A stretch of 64,000 bases of DNA from UBA4744 sp963707435 (GTDB lineage: Bacteria; Actinomycetota; Acidimicrobiia; Spongiisociales; UBA4744): contig CAVPPF010000002.1 in the NCBI GenBank assembly GCA_963707435.1, forward strand, positions 434,001 to 498,000, given 5' to 3'. A program made the position numbers and the translations under genes. Positions 45,228 through 56,988 of the stretch are shown one piece after another. The notes beneath the pieces are model-generated. The model made no database searches and had not been told where the DNA came from. It was given only the letters and a program-made list of their open reading frames with translations. How positions within the stretch are numbered: position 1 is the first letter of the stretch; every line of letters starts with the position of its first letter.

Positions 45228-45683
45228 TCAGACCGCTATCCGTTTTGCGGCAATGTTCAGGCCGCCGAAGAACGTGCTGGCGTGGACCCGTAGGACCGGA
45301 GCATCAGCAGGCAGAACCTCCGCCCTGGCAACCCTGGCCTGATGGCCACCCATGAATGCCCGTCCCAGGGTCTCGACGATCCAGGTGTCCGGGACCCGCA
45401 GCGCTACGCCGCCCATGACGCTGAACACTGCGAGATCGGCTCCGCCGGGGGCGAGAACGGCGTCGCGCAGGTCAAGGTCCACGCCACCCATGACCGTCGT
45501 CACTTTCCCGGACACGAGGCGGTCCGACCGGCTGGCGAAATGCTTGCCTTCCATGATCGTCACGAGTTCGAACTCTCCGGTGGTCTCATCGCCATTTCCG
45601 AGGAAGAGCTGGCGAGCAACCATGCCGAACCCGTAGGCGAGTGCGGTGAAGAACGCGAACGAAGAGAGTTTCTTGATAGTCAG
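45228..45683 (-). CDS. LiaF-type C-terminal domain protein (DUF2154-like)
   Basis: Protein of about 151 aa. After an N-terminal hydrophobic segment (LSSFAFFTALAYGFGMVARQ) comes a beta-helix-like domain with KVTTVMGGVDLDLRDAVL and AVFSVMGGVALRVPDTWIVE, the repeat pattern of the LiaF C-terminal domain, which senses cell-envelope stress. No ATG, GTG or TTG is in a suitable place: CTG 45683 follows AGGAGG closely and is my best start, but a lost start codon is possible. It is divergent from the zinc-ribbon gene. Confidence 0.65.
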   Translation of the reverse strand: MTIKKLSSFAFFTALAYGFGMVARQLFLGNGDETTGEFELVTIMEGKHFASRSDRLVSGKVTTVMGGVDLDLRDAVLAPGGADLAVFSVMGGVALRVPDTWIVETLGRAFMGGHQARVARAEVLPADAPVLRVHASTFFGGLNIAAKRIAV

Positions 45684-45740
45684 AGCCTCCTGGTGCCTCC
45701 TCGATTCTGGCAGCTCCGGCCCGCAACTACGATCAGGCGG

Positions 45741-46085
45741 GTGAGTATCGAGGTGATCTGCCCTTCCTGCGGCGAAGAAGACCTGTTGACGGGGTCTCGA
45801 TCCGGTGATGTGATCCATCTGTCGTGCGGTGCGTGCGGGCAAGGCTGGGACCGCGATCCGTCCCCCCGGTGCAGGACCTGCGGCGGGGATGACCTGCAAG
45901 CTGTGGTCCAGGCCGTCGTCGAGAAGAGCCGCGGGACGCAGCTCTCGGTGGTCGGCACCCAGGTCGTCCATATGTGCCGGGCGTGCGACGCGGTGGTTCT
46001 CGAGCGCTACAACCGGAACCGTCCGAATCCGCTGATGCCCGACGAGCTGCCAACCGTCAATCCGGAAGACGGCGCGTCCACCTGA
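45741..46085 (+). CDS. Zinc-ribbon hypothetical protein
   Basis: Protein of 114 aa with four CxxC pairs: ICPSCGEEDL, SCGACGQGWD, RCRTCGGDDL and MCRACDAVVL, able to form two zinc ribbons. The rest is polar. GTG 45741 gives a family-like start; the longer frame is antisense to the LiaF-type gene. No enzyme motif is present. It might bind nucleic acid or protein, but that is inference. Confidence 0.65.
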   Translation: MSIEVICPSCGEEDLLTGSRSGDVIHLSCGACGQGWDRDPSPRCRTCGGDDLQAVVQAVVEKSRGTQLSVVGTQVVHMCRACDAVVLERYNRNRPNPLMPDELPTVNPEDGAST

Positions 46086-46171
46086 GGCAACAGAGGTCGT
46101 TTGGGGCGAGTCCGTCGGCCGCGGGCGCAAGCGATGCCGTGGGCCGCACCCCCGTCTCCTATGCTCAGCGT

Positions 46172-47176
46172 ATGCCCACCGTTATCCCCACCTTGCTCCT
46201 CCTGGCGCTTCCAGCGTCCGGAAAGTCTGAGATCCGCCGCTACCTGGAGGCGCTGGCTCCGGACGAGGCAGCCAGAGTTTTCGGGCTCGGCCGGTCTGTT
46301 CAACTCGACGACTATCCCTACGTTCACCTGATGCGCCGTATCGCCGCCGAGCTCCGCCATCTCTACGAACCACCGGCGTTCTTCGCCTCCGACGACACCC
46401 CCTTTCTGGAAGCCGGCGATTGGGGAACACTGATACACCTTGTGAACGAGGACTATGAGGACCTACGCCGCCCCGAAGAACCCGAACCGTCCTCGTCCGC
46501 GGCGTGGCTCATCGAGCGCATGGACCGGGCCCGGCAACGTGTCGGGCTGGCTCCGGTCCTGGCCAACGTCGGCGGCGGCGAGCAAGAGATCCTGGCCTTG
46601 GCCGTTGAGGAGGATGCGCGGCAGTTGTGGCTGGACCGCCGGGAGGTGATGGCGTCCGATCGGCCCGGAGCCACCGTCGTCATTGAGTTCGCCCGGGGCG
46701 GTGCGGAAGGGGCAACGTTGCCGCTGGACGCACCCTACGGGTATCAGTACTCGCTCAGCCGGCTTTCCCACGAAATACTCAGCACCGCATCGATTCTCTA
46801 CGTCTGGGTGACGCCGGAGGAGAGCCGCCGGAGAAACGTCGAGCGGGCCCAACCGGGAATCGGTGACGATGCGTCGATCCTCCATCATGGTGTGCCGGAG
46901 ACCGTTATGCGCCACGATTACGGGACCGACGACATGATGTGGCTCGTCGAGCAGAGCGACCGGCCCGGCACGGTGAGCGTTGAGGCTCACGGAACCGCCT
47001 ACTACCTCCCGGTTGCGGTCTTCGACAACCGGGTCGACAAGACGTCGTTTCTCCGGGCCGACAGGGAAACCTGGCATCCTGACGCCGTCGCGGCCCTGCG
47101 CGGCGATTTGCAGGCTGCCTTTCGGGAACTGAGGGGCGGACTCCCGGGGAACCCCCCCGCGCCGCACGACGGTTAG
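46172..47176 (+). CDS. P-loop NTPase-like protein of unknown function
   Basis: Protein of 334 aa beginning PTVIPTLLLLALPASGKSEI, where ALPASGKS is a Walker A motif at residues 11-18. Later blocks are VFGLGRSVQLDDYPYVHLMRR, VVIEFARGG and ILYVWVTPEESRRRN, the last resembling the lid Arg region of small-molecule kinases. It could be a nucleotide or polyphosphate-type kinase, but no family is recognised with certainty. It precedes the hydrolase gene by 9 bp, so the two may be co-expressed. Confidence 0.65.
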   Translation: MPTVIPTLLLLALPASGKSEIRRYLEALAPDEAARVFGLGRSVQLDDYPYVHLMRRIAAELRHLYEPPAFFASDDTPFLEAGDWGTLIHLVNEDYEDLRRPEEPEPSSSAAWLIERMDRARQRVGLAPVLANVGGGEQEILALAVEEDARQLWLDRREVMASDRPGATVVIEFARGGAEGATLPLDAPYGYQYSLSRLSHEILSTASILYVWVTPEESRRRNVERAQPGIGDDASILHHGVPETVMRHDYGTDDMMWLVEQSDRPGTVSVEAHGTAYYLPVAVFDNRVDKTSFLRADRETWHPDAVAALRGDLQAAFRELRGGLPGNPPAPHDG

Positions 47177-47185
47177 CCTCTCCGG

Positions 47186-48463
47186 GTGGAGCATCCCCCT
47201 CACCAACCCGTGCCCGGGCCGAAGCGCGATTCCGACGCCGCCTCCGACTGGAGGGGAGTGGGCGATCTGTTCGCCCTCGCCACCGAACGTCTGACGGCGC
47301 CGGTCGAAGGTATGCACCGTGCCATCGCAGATCGCTGGTTCGGCATCGCCGGTCCGCGGGGCGAACCCGCGCGGCGAAGCTACCAGACCCTCACCGCAGG
47401 GATCTACCGGTCGGTGCGATTGGCCGGCCTTCTGTTCGGCGCGGCGGTTGGCGTCGGAGCAGACGCACTGACCCGGCGAAGCGGCCCGCGACCCCTGAAT
47501 CCTCCGCCTCGCTATCGCAGCATTCAGGCTGTCGCCAACGCAGTGTGGGGAGACGAGCTGGAAGACCGGGGAAGTGAACTGAGCATCGAGATGGGTCTCC
47601 GTGATGGTTCCGGGGCGCCCATCGATCTGGGCGACCGTGCTCTGAACGAGGCATTTCCCGAGCCAACCTCTCGTCTGGTCGTGCTCCTGCACGGCCTGGG
47701 AGAAACCGAGTTGTGCTTCCAGAAACAGGGCGAAGATGGCTCGGCGGTGGGTCTCGGCGATCTCGTCAAGGCCGACGCCTTCACGCCGTTGTTGATTCGG
47801 TACAACAGTGGACGGCATGTGTCCGACAATGGGCGTACCCTCGCTTTGCTCCTGGACGAAATCCTCGAGAAGTGGCCGGTGCCGGTTCAGGAGATCGCGC
47901 TCGTCGGTAACTCGATGGGTGGCCTGGTGGCCCGCAGCGCCCTGTACACGGGTCGAGCCGATCAGCTTCGTTGGGTCGATCTGACCCGGCACCTCGTTGC
48001 GGTGGGCACGCCTCATCTTGGTGCGCCACTCGAGAAGGGTGCCCATGCGCTAGCCCTGGGTCTGCGGGTCACGCCGGAGAGCCGCTCGATCGGGGAGTTC
48101 CTCGATCTCCGGAGTGCCGGGATCAAGGACCTGCGCCGGGGCTCACTCCGGGATGCGGATCAGCCCGGATTTCGAGAGGCGGAGCCCAACGAGGGTCCCG
48201 GAGACGATGTCGTATTCCCCGAGCACGTCCGGCAGCACTTCGTTGCCGGCGTGGTCACGGAGCAATCCAACCATCCGATCGGTGTTCTCGTCGGCGATCT
48301 GGTCGTCCGAACGGGAAGCGGCACCGGACGGGGGCGGCACCGGACCGTCGAGGCAGACCACGTTCGGGTGATTGGCAAACGGCGTCATTCCGATCTGGCC
48401 GGCGACCCGATCGTCCATCAGCAGGTCAGGGAGTGGCTGGCCACCGAAACTGGAGACCACTGA
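47186..48463 (+). CDS. Alpha/beta hydrolase (lipase/esterase type)
   Basis: Protein of 425 aa. The hydrolase core starts with LVVLLHGLGETELCF near residue 160, and the nucleophile elbow is GNSMGGLVARSAL near 240, followed by HLVAVGTPHLGAPLEKG, as in PGAP1-type and polyhydroxyalkanoate-type lipases. The N-terminal 150 residues are helical and Arg-rich with LAGLLFGAAVGVGADALT, similar in feel to PHA-depolymerase-linked proteins. Acyl-ester hydrolysis is likely; the substrate is unknown. GTG 47186 is the first start after the P-loop gene. Confidence 0.8.
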   Translation: MEHPPHQPVPGPKRDSDAASDWRGVGDLFALATERLTAPVEGMHRAIADRWFGIAGPRGEPARRSYQTLTAGIYRSVRLAGLLFGAAVGVGADALTRRSGPRPLNPPPRYRSIQAVANAVWGDELEDRGSELSIEMGLRDGSGAPIDLGDRALNEAFPEPTSRLVVLLHGLGETELCFQKQGEDGSAVGLGDLVKADAFTPLLIRYNSGRHVSDNGRTLALLLDEILEKWPVPVQEIALVGNSMGGLVARSALYTGRADQLRWVDLTRHLVAVGTPHLGAPLEKGAHALALGLRVTPESRSIGEFLDLRSAGIKDLRRGSLRDADQPGFREAEPNEGPGDDVVFPEHVRQHFVAGVVTEQSNHPIGVLVGDLVVRTGSGTGRGRHRTVEADHVRVIGKRRHSDLAGDPIVHQQVREWLATETGDH

Positions 48464-48489
48464 GAACCGGGTCGATCGTCGGTGGTGAA

Positions 48490-49392
48490 CTACCAGGTGA
48501 TCTCGGAACAGCCCCGGTGGGTGTCGGGTTCGACCTGAAGCGTTGCGTGGGTGATCTGATAGTCGTCCTGCAAGACCTTTCGGGCCTCGTCGAGAACCGG
48601 GTGCGGGTCGGTTCCATCCTCGGTCATGAGATGCACGGTGGCGACGTCCATGTCGGAGGTGAGGGTCCACACGTGCAGGTCATGAACGTCGACCACGCCC
48701 TGTACGTCTGAGAGATCGCGTCGCATGCGGTCGAGGTCTATCCCGGGCGGAGCGGCCTGGACGAGGACCCGCAGAGCCTGGGTGCCGAGACGCCAGGCCC
48801 GGGGGAGGATGAACAGGCCGATCAATGCGGCGAAGAGCGGGTCGGCGTAGGGCCAACCGGTGAAGATCATGATGAGGGCGGCCGCAATGACCCCGATCGA
48901 ACCGGCCAGATCCGCCAGCACCTCGAGGTAGGCGCCTCGCACGTTGATCGACTCCGCGGCCCCGGGGCTGAGAAGCCGCCAGCCGACGAGGTTCACCGCC
49001 AGGCCGACGACTGCCACGAGCAACATCGGAGTGGTCGAGACTTCCGGGGGGTCCTGAAGTCGCTGAACAGCCTCGAAGACGACAAAGCCGGCCACCCCGA
49101 TCAGGAGAACCGCGTTGGCCAGGGCCGCCAGAATCTCCAGGCGGTACAACCCGTAGGTGTGGCCTCCTCTTCGAACGCCGCGATCGGCCGCCACGATTGC
49201 GGCCAGGGCCATGCCCAACCCCAGAGCATCGGTGGCCATGTGGCCGGCGTCCGAAATCAACGCCAGCGAGCCGGTAAGGAACCCGGCGACCGCCTCGACA
49301 ATCATGAAGACCACCACCATCCCGAAAGCGATGGTCAGTGGTCGAAGATGCCGCCGACCCGCCCGGGGGACGGGTGCGTGCGGGTCGTTCAT
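48490..49392 (-). CDS. Cation diffusion facilitator (zinc/cobalt efflux) protein
   Basis: Six-helix cation/proton antiporter of the CDF family, 300 aa. Helix 2 carries the metal site in SLALISDAGHMATDALGLGM, helix 5 carries VLADLAGSIGVIAA, and between helices 2 and 3 is GGHTYGLYRLEILAAL. The C-terminal cytoplasmic domain has DVHDLHVWTLTSDMDVATVH. It exports Zn(II) or similar ions. ATG 49392 is preferred; the longer frame is antisense to aceE. It lies 22 bp downstream of aceE on the same strand. Confidence 0.92.
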   Translation of the reverse strand: MNDPHAPVPRAGRRHLRPLTIAFGMVVVFMIVEAVAGFLTGSLALISDAGHMATDALGLGMALAAIVAADRGVRRGGHTYGLYRLEILAALANAVLLIGVAGFVVFEAVQRLQDPPEVSTTPMLLVAVVGLAVNLVGWRLLSPGAAESINVRGAYLEVLADLAGSIGVIAAALIMIFTGWPYADPLFAALIGLFILPRAWRLGTQALRVLVQAAPPGIDLDRMRRDLSDVQGVVDVHDLHVWTLTSDMDVATVHLMTEDGTDPHPVLDEARKVLQDDYQITHATLQVEPDTHRGCSEITW

Positions 49393-49414
49393 CTGGGTTT
49401 GCGGCGTGTCCGGA

Positions 49415-52105
<2,691 letters not shown>

Positions 52106-52226
52106 GCAGAGTCCTCGCAACGCGGTCCCAGAAGCCTACCTTTCTTCAGGTTTTCGGCGCCTCACTTGCTCGATATTTCGGCAAGATGAGTCGCCAGAAC
52201 GGGGGATAGGTACACTCGCGTCGCCC

Positions 52227-53177
52227 ATGACACCAAGCTTCGACGATGTCCTTGCCGCTGCCGCACGGATTGCACCGTTCGTGCACCGTACGCCGGTCAT
52301 GACGTCCGCGACCCTCGACCGGGAACTGGGGGCGCAGGTCTACTTCAAGTGTGAGAACCTCCAGAAGGTCGGGGCCTTCAAGGCGCGGGGAGCCGTCAAT
52401 ACAGTCCTCAGCCTCAGTGACCGGGAGGCCGCCGGCGGGGTGATCACCCATTCCTCGGGCAACCATGCCGCCGCGCTCGCCTATGCCGCCGGGATCCGCG
52501 GGATTCCGTGCACTGTGGTGATGCCCGACGACGCTCCGGCGGTGAAGGTGACGGCGGTGCGCGGGTACGGCGCAGAAGTCGTCTTCTGCAAACAGACTGA
52601 CCGGGAAGCGGTCTGCGATCGGGAGCGAGAGGCTCGCGGCTCCACCCTGGTCCATCCTTTCGACAATCCGCGGGTGGTGGCCGGTCAGGGCACCGCCGCG
52701 CTCGAGTTGTTCGAGGACGTCCCCGACCTCGACATCGTCATCGCTCCCATTGGGGGCGGGGGTCTCCTTTCCGGTACCGCGCTGACGGCCACAGCGATGC
52801 GGCCCGGAATCAAGGTGATCGGGGCAGAACCCGAGGCGGTTGACGATGCCTACCGATCGCTGCAGACGGGAGTCCGCCAGCCGCGGGTCCCGGACCCGAC
52901 CACGTGGGCGGACGGCTTGCTGACCGGCATCGGGCAGATCCCATTCGACATCCTCACCGCAGCTGGAGCGGAGGTCGTGACCATGACGGAAGACGCTCTC
53001 CTGGACGCTGCCTTCTTCCACCTGCAGCGGATGAAACTCGTCGTTGAGCCGTCGGGAGCCGCCGGACTGGCGGCGCTTCGCACGATCGGCGGTGCGGTCG
53101 GCGGGAAGCGGATAGGTGTGATCATCAGCGGTGGCAACACCGATTTCCGCTGGCTCGAGGCGGCGCTCGCCCTCTAG
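52227..53177 (+). CDS. Threonine/serine dehydratase (PLP fold type II)
   Basis: PLP-dependent enzyme of 316 aa. The cofactor Lys is in CENLQKVGAFKARGAVN (near residue 50), followed by THSSGNHAAALAYAAG (near 80) and the phosphate loop IAPIGGGGLLSGTA. The C-terminal SGGNTDFRWLEAAL is also typical. It would deaminate serine or threonine, or racemise serine; these activities overlap in the family. The short length lacks the regulatory ACT-like domain of IlvA, so a catabolic role is likely. Confidence 0.9.
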   Translation: MTPSFDDVLAAAARIAPFVHRTPVMTSATLDRELGAQVYFKCENLQKVGAFKARGAVNTVLSLSDREAAGGVITHSSGNHAAALAYAAGIRGIPCTVVMPDDAPAVKVTAVRGYGAEVVFCKQTDREAVCDREREARGSTLVHPFDNPRVVAGQGTAALELFEDVPDLDIVIAPIGGGGLLSGTALTATAMRPGIKVIGAEPEAVDDAYRSLQTGVRQPRVPDPTTWADGLLTGIGQIPFDILTAAGAEVVTMTEDALLDAAFFHLQRMKLVVEPSGAAGLAALRTIGGAVGGKRIGVIISGGNTDFRWLEAALAL

Positions 53178-53248
53178 AGGCCGGGCCGTCCACCCGACCG
53201 CCCAATCAGGCGTAGGCTGAAATCCGTCTGCATATCGAAGGAGCACAC

Positions 53249-55146
53249 ATGGGCCGACGCTACGAGCGGATCACCCGGCCGCTGCTCCGGGACGGGAACG
53301 GGTTCCGGGAAGCGACCTGGGATGAGGCTCTCGACCGGGTAGCCGACAGGTTCGGCTCGACCGTCACGAAGCACGGACCGACTTCGTTCGGGATGTTCAG
53401 CTGTTCGAAGACCACCAACGAGATGAACTTCATGGCCCAGAAGTTCGCCAGGGTCGTGATGGGCAGCAACAACATCGACAGCTGCAACCGCACTTGACAC
53501 GCTCCTAGCGTCGCCGGTCTGGCGGCGGTCTTCGGAGCAGGCGGCGGAACCAGTTCCTACCGGGAGATGGAGGACACCGACTTCATCATCCTGTGGGGGT
53601 CGAACGCGCGCGAGGCCCACCCGATCTTCTTCCACCACATCCTCAAAGCCATCCACAAAGGCGCCCGCATGTTCGCCGTTGATCCGCGCAGAACGTCCTC
53701 GGCGCAGTGGGCCGACGTGTGGCTCGGTCTCGATGTCGGTTCCGACATCGCTCTCGCCAACGCGGTCGGCCGGGAGATCATCGCAGGCCGGGCTGCACAA
53801 TCAAGATTTCATCGATCGGGCTACCGTCGGATTCGACGCGTACCGGCAAGCGGTCGATGAGTGGACCCTCGCCGAGGCCGAGACCGTCACCGGCGTGCCG
53901 GCCGAGGCGATTCGAGATCTCGCCCACGCCTACGCCACCGCCGGGCGAGCCCAACTCTGCTGGACGCTCGGAATCACCGAGCACCACAACGCCACCGACA
54001 ACGTGCTGGCTCTCATCAACCTCTCGCTTGCTGACCGGGCACGTCGGCCGGTACGGATCCGGGTCTGGTGCCTATCCGCGGACAGAACAACGTGCAAGGC
54101 GGAGGGGACATGGGAGCCCTCCCCAACAAGCTGCCCGGGTTCCAGGACGTTGAGAACGACGCCGCTCGAGGACGTTTCGAGGCTGCCTGGGGCGTCGCCC
54201 TCAATCCGGTGAAGGGATGGCATCTCAGCCAGATGTTCGAGGCGATGGATCGAGGCGACCTTCGGACTCTCTACGTGATCGGCGAGAACCCCGCTCAATC
54301 AGAGGCAGACTCGAACCATACGGTGGAGTTGCTGCGCGGGCTCGACTTCATGGTCGTTCAGGACATGTATCTCACGAAGACGGCGGAGCTGGCCGACGTG
54401 GTCCTGCCGGCCGCCGCCGGTTGGGTGGAGACGGAAGGCACCGTGACTTCGTCGGAGCGTCGCGTGCAGCGGGTCCGCAAAGCGCTCGATCCGCCCGGCG
54501 AGGCTCGAGACGATATCGACATCCTCTGCGACCTGGCCCGTCGCATGGGACATGATTGGGTCACACCGACCGCCGAGGACGCCTGGGACGAGCTGCGGAG
54601 CCTCTCGCCGATCCATGCCGGGATGAGCTACCGAAGGCTGGAGGACTCGGTGGGCTGCAGTGGCCATGCCGCGCAGAGGATGATCCGGGGACGTTGTTCC
54701 TCCACGGCCGGCTGTGGGATGACCCGCCGGGCGGACCGTTGGCACCCTTCACCCCGGTGGAGTTTGTGCCGCCGCTCGATGAGCTGACCGAGGAGTACCC
54801 CATACGCTTGACCACTGGACGGAGATTGGACTCCTACAACACCGGCGTGCAGAGCGGAGGCTACGAATCGCCCATTCGCCGGCCCGAGACCATCGACCTG
54901 TCGCCCGAGGACGCTCTGGCACTTGCAGTCGTCGAGGGCGAGCGGGTGTTGGTCTCGTCCCGGCGGGGGGCCGTCCGGGCGCCGGTCCGGTTCGATCCCA
55001 GTCTCCGGCCGGGGCTGGCGTTCATGACGCTGCACTTCCCCGATGAGGTCGAGACCAACCGGCTCACGAACGATGCCTGGGACCCCAAGTCGGGGACGGC
55101 GGAGTTCAAGGCGACGGCCATACGAATCGACAGACTGGATACGTGA
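53249..55146 (+). pseudogene. fdhA: Formate dehydrogenase catalytic subunit with in-frame selenocysteine UGA, plus four single-base indels
   Basis: Molybdopterin oxidoreductase that oxidises formate to CO2. The first 82 codons (GRRYERITRPLLRDGNGFRE, to IDSCNRT) end at UGA 53495-53497, and reading continues in the same frame with HAPSVAGLAAVFGAGGG. In relatives this position is Sec or Cys. Further blocks are WGSNAREAHPIFFHH, DPRRTSSAQWADVW, WTLGITEHHNATDN, GQNNVQGGGDMGALPN, DVVLPAAAGWVETEGTV and the cofactor-binding TTGRRLDSYNTGV. Indels near 53785, 54030, 54061 and 54645 move the frame, but every segment stays conserved. The restored protein is about 632 aa. Its [4Fe-4S] domain is encoded separately, at the end of the third gene of the operon. 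AAGGAG precedes ATG 53249. Confidence 0.88.
53495..53526 (+). promoter_or_regulatory. Selenocysteine UGA codon and bacterial SECIS hairpin in fdhA
   Basis: The UGA at 53495-53497 is followed by a hairpin: GTCGCC (53510-53515) pairs with GGCGGC (53521-53526) in six base pairs around the loop GGTCT (53516-53520). In E. coli fdhF the SECIS apical loop is also GGUCU with the same number of bases between UGA and loop. UGA is in the codon position occupied by Sec/Cys in formate dehydrogenases and is followed by the conserved His. Confidence 0.88.
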
Positions 55147-55156
55147 GGAGCCCCAG

Positions 55157-56988
55157 GTGGACCTTCGCTTCATGACGGCCGAGTCGACGGCGACAGAGGA
55201 ACGGGCGGTTGACGGCGTGCTCGGCGAGCCCGACTCGGGTTGGGTGGGTGGTGAGCGCCGACCTCTGGACGGGCACCTGGCCATCGGCGGCCATTCGCTC
55301 AGAGAGCGACGGCATCTCCTGCTGCCCGCCCTGCCACGCCGTGCAGGGCTCGGTCGGTTGGATCAGCGAAGGCGCGTTGAACTACATTTGCCGGCGCCTG
55401 TCGGTGCCACCGGCGGAGGCCTACGGGGTTGCCACCTTCTACGCCATGTTCTCGACCGACACCCCGGGCGCCGCGTGTCGCCCACGTATGTGACGACATC
55501 AGCTGTGCGGTCGCCGGGGCCGGACCGTTGAAGGAAACGCTCGAGCGGATGCTCGGTCCCGCCGGAATGGGGACCGGAGAAGTCACGTGGGTGCGGAGTC
55601 CCTGCCTCGGCATGTGTGACCAGGCGCCTGCGGTGCTCCTCCAGCTGGCCGGGGGAGACGACCGGGCGATCGGCTTCGCCGACCCCGACACCATAGTGTC
55701 CGGGATGGTCGGCCAAACGCCAGCCTCCGATAACGGCGACGGCTCCGACGTACATGTCGTCGGCGGGGGACCGTTGCTCTCGAGGATCGGAGAAGTCAGC
55801 CCCACCAGCCTGAGCGACTATCGCGAGGCGGGTGGGTACGCGAGCCCTCGGCCGCGCTCTCGAGCTCGGTCCTGCCGCCGTGCTCGACGAGATCACCGTC
55901 TGCCGGCCTGACCGGTCGGGGCGGGGCCGCCTTCCCACGGGGCGGAAGTGGAAAGCCGTAGCCGATGCACGCGGGCCCACGTTTCGTGATTGCCAACGGT
56001 GACGAATCGGAGCCCGGAACGTTCAAGGATCGGGTACTGATGGAGGAAGATCCGTTCGCGGTGGTCGAGGCTATGACCATCGCCGGGTGGGCCGTCGGGG
56101 CCGAACAGGGATATCTCTACGTTCGCGGCGAGTACCCGCTGGCCACCCGGCGGATGGCCGATGCCATCGAAGAGGCCCGGTCGTACGGACTTCTCGGCGA
56201 CAACGTCATGGGCTACGGCGTCACGTTCGATATCGAGGTGCGGCGCAGGCGCGGCGCGTACATCTGCGGTGAGGAAACGGCGCTCTTCAACTCGATCGAG
56301 GGATACCGGGGCGAGCCCCGCAGCAAACCGCCCTACCCGACGGAGCACGGCTTGTTCGGACGACCGACTCTGGTCAACAACATCGAAACCCTCGCCAACG
56401 TGCTGCCCATCATCGTCGGCGGCGGTGACGGCGTTTGCTGCGACCGGGGTATCGGGGTCGCCGGGAACCAAGCTGTTCTGTCTATCCGGATGCGTGGACC
56501 GACCGGGCCTCTATGAACTGCCGTTCGGGGCAACGCTGCGCGATTTGCTGTGAAACGGTCCGGTGGTGTGCACGGTGGTCGGCCCGTCCGGGCGATCCTC
56601 GTCGGGGGAGCGGCGGGGAACTTTGTGGATCCGGAGCATCTGGACGTTCCTCTCACGTTCGCCGGTTTGAGTGCGATCGGAGCATCGCTCGGTTCCGGAG
56701 CGGTGGTGGTCTTCGACGATTCGGTCGATATGCCGGCCATCGTGCCGCGAATCGCAGAGTTCTTCCGCGACGAGTCATGTGGCCAGTGCGTTCCGTGCCG
56801 GGTTGGAACCGTTCGTCAGGAAGAGGCGCTTGCAACGCTTGATCCACGGACCGCTCGACGGCCAGGTCGGGCTGCTGAACGAGATCGCCGCCGTCATGCG
56901 CGACGGATCGATCTGCGGGTTGGGTCAGACGGCCGCGTCCGCAGTGCAGTCGGCAGTGGCGCTCGGGTTGGTGGGAGGTGCGACGTGA
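55157..56988 (+). pseudogene. NuoE-NuoF fusion, NADH-binding diaphorase subunit of formate dehydrogenase, multiple frameshifts
   Basis: Fused electron-transfer subunit passing electrons from formate oxidation to NAD. The NuoE part has WISEGALNYICRRLSVPP, AEAYGVATFYAMFS and [2Fe-2S] ligands in VCDDISC and SPCLGMCDQ. The NuoF part has the FMN/NAD region GRGGAAFPT/GRKW, SEPGTFKDRVLMEEDPF, YICGEETALFNSIEGYRGEP, and the [4Fe-4S] site ESCGQCVPCRVGT, ending SICGLGQTA. The reading frame shifts near 55334, 55465, 55843, 55935, 55973, 56431, 56549 and 56829, yet no segment is lost. GTG 55157 follows GAGGAG. The stop overlaps the next gene as GTGA. Confidence 0.82.

Noticed and set aside
53495..53497. 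Ordinary nonsense mutation in fdhA
   Set aside because: The UGA is in frame, at the Sec/Cys position, with a well-placed SECIS hairpin, unlike the frameshifts further on.
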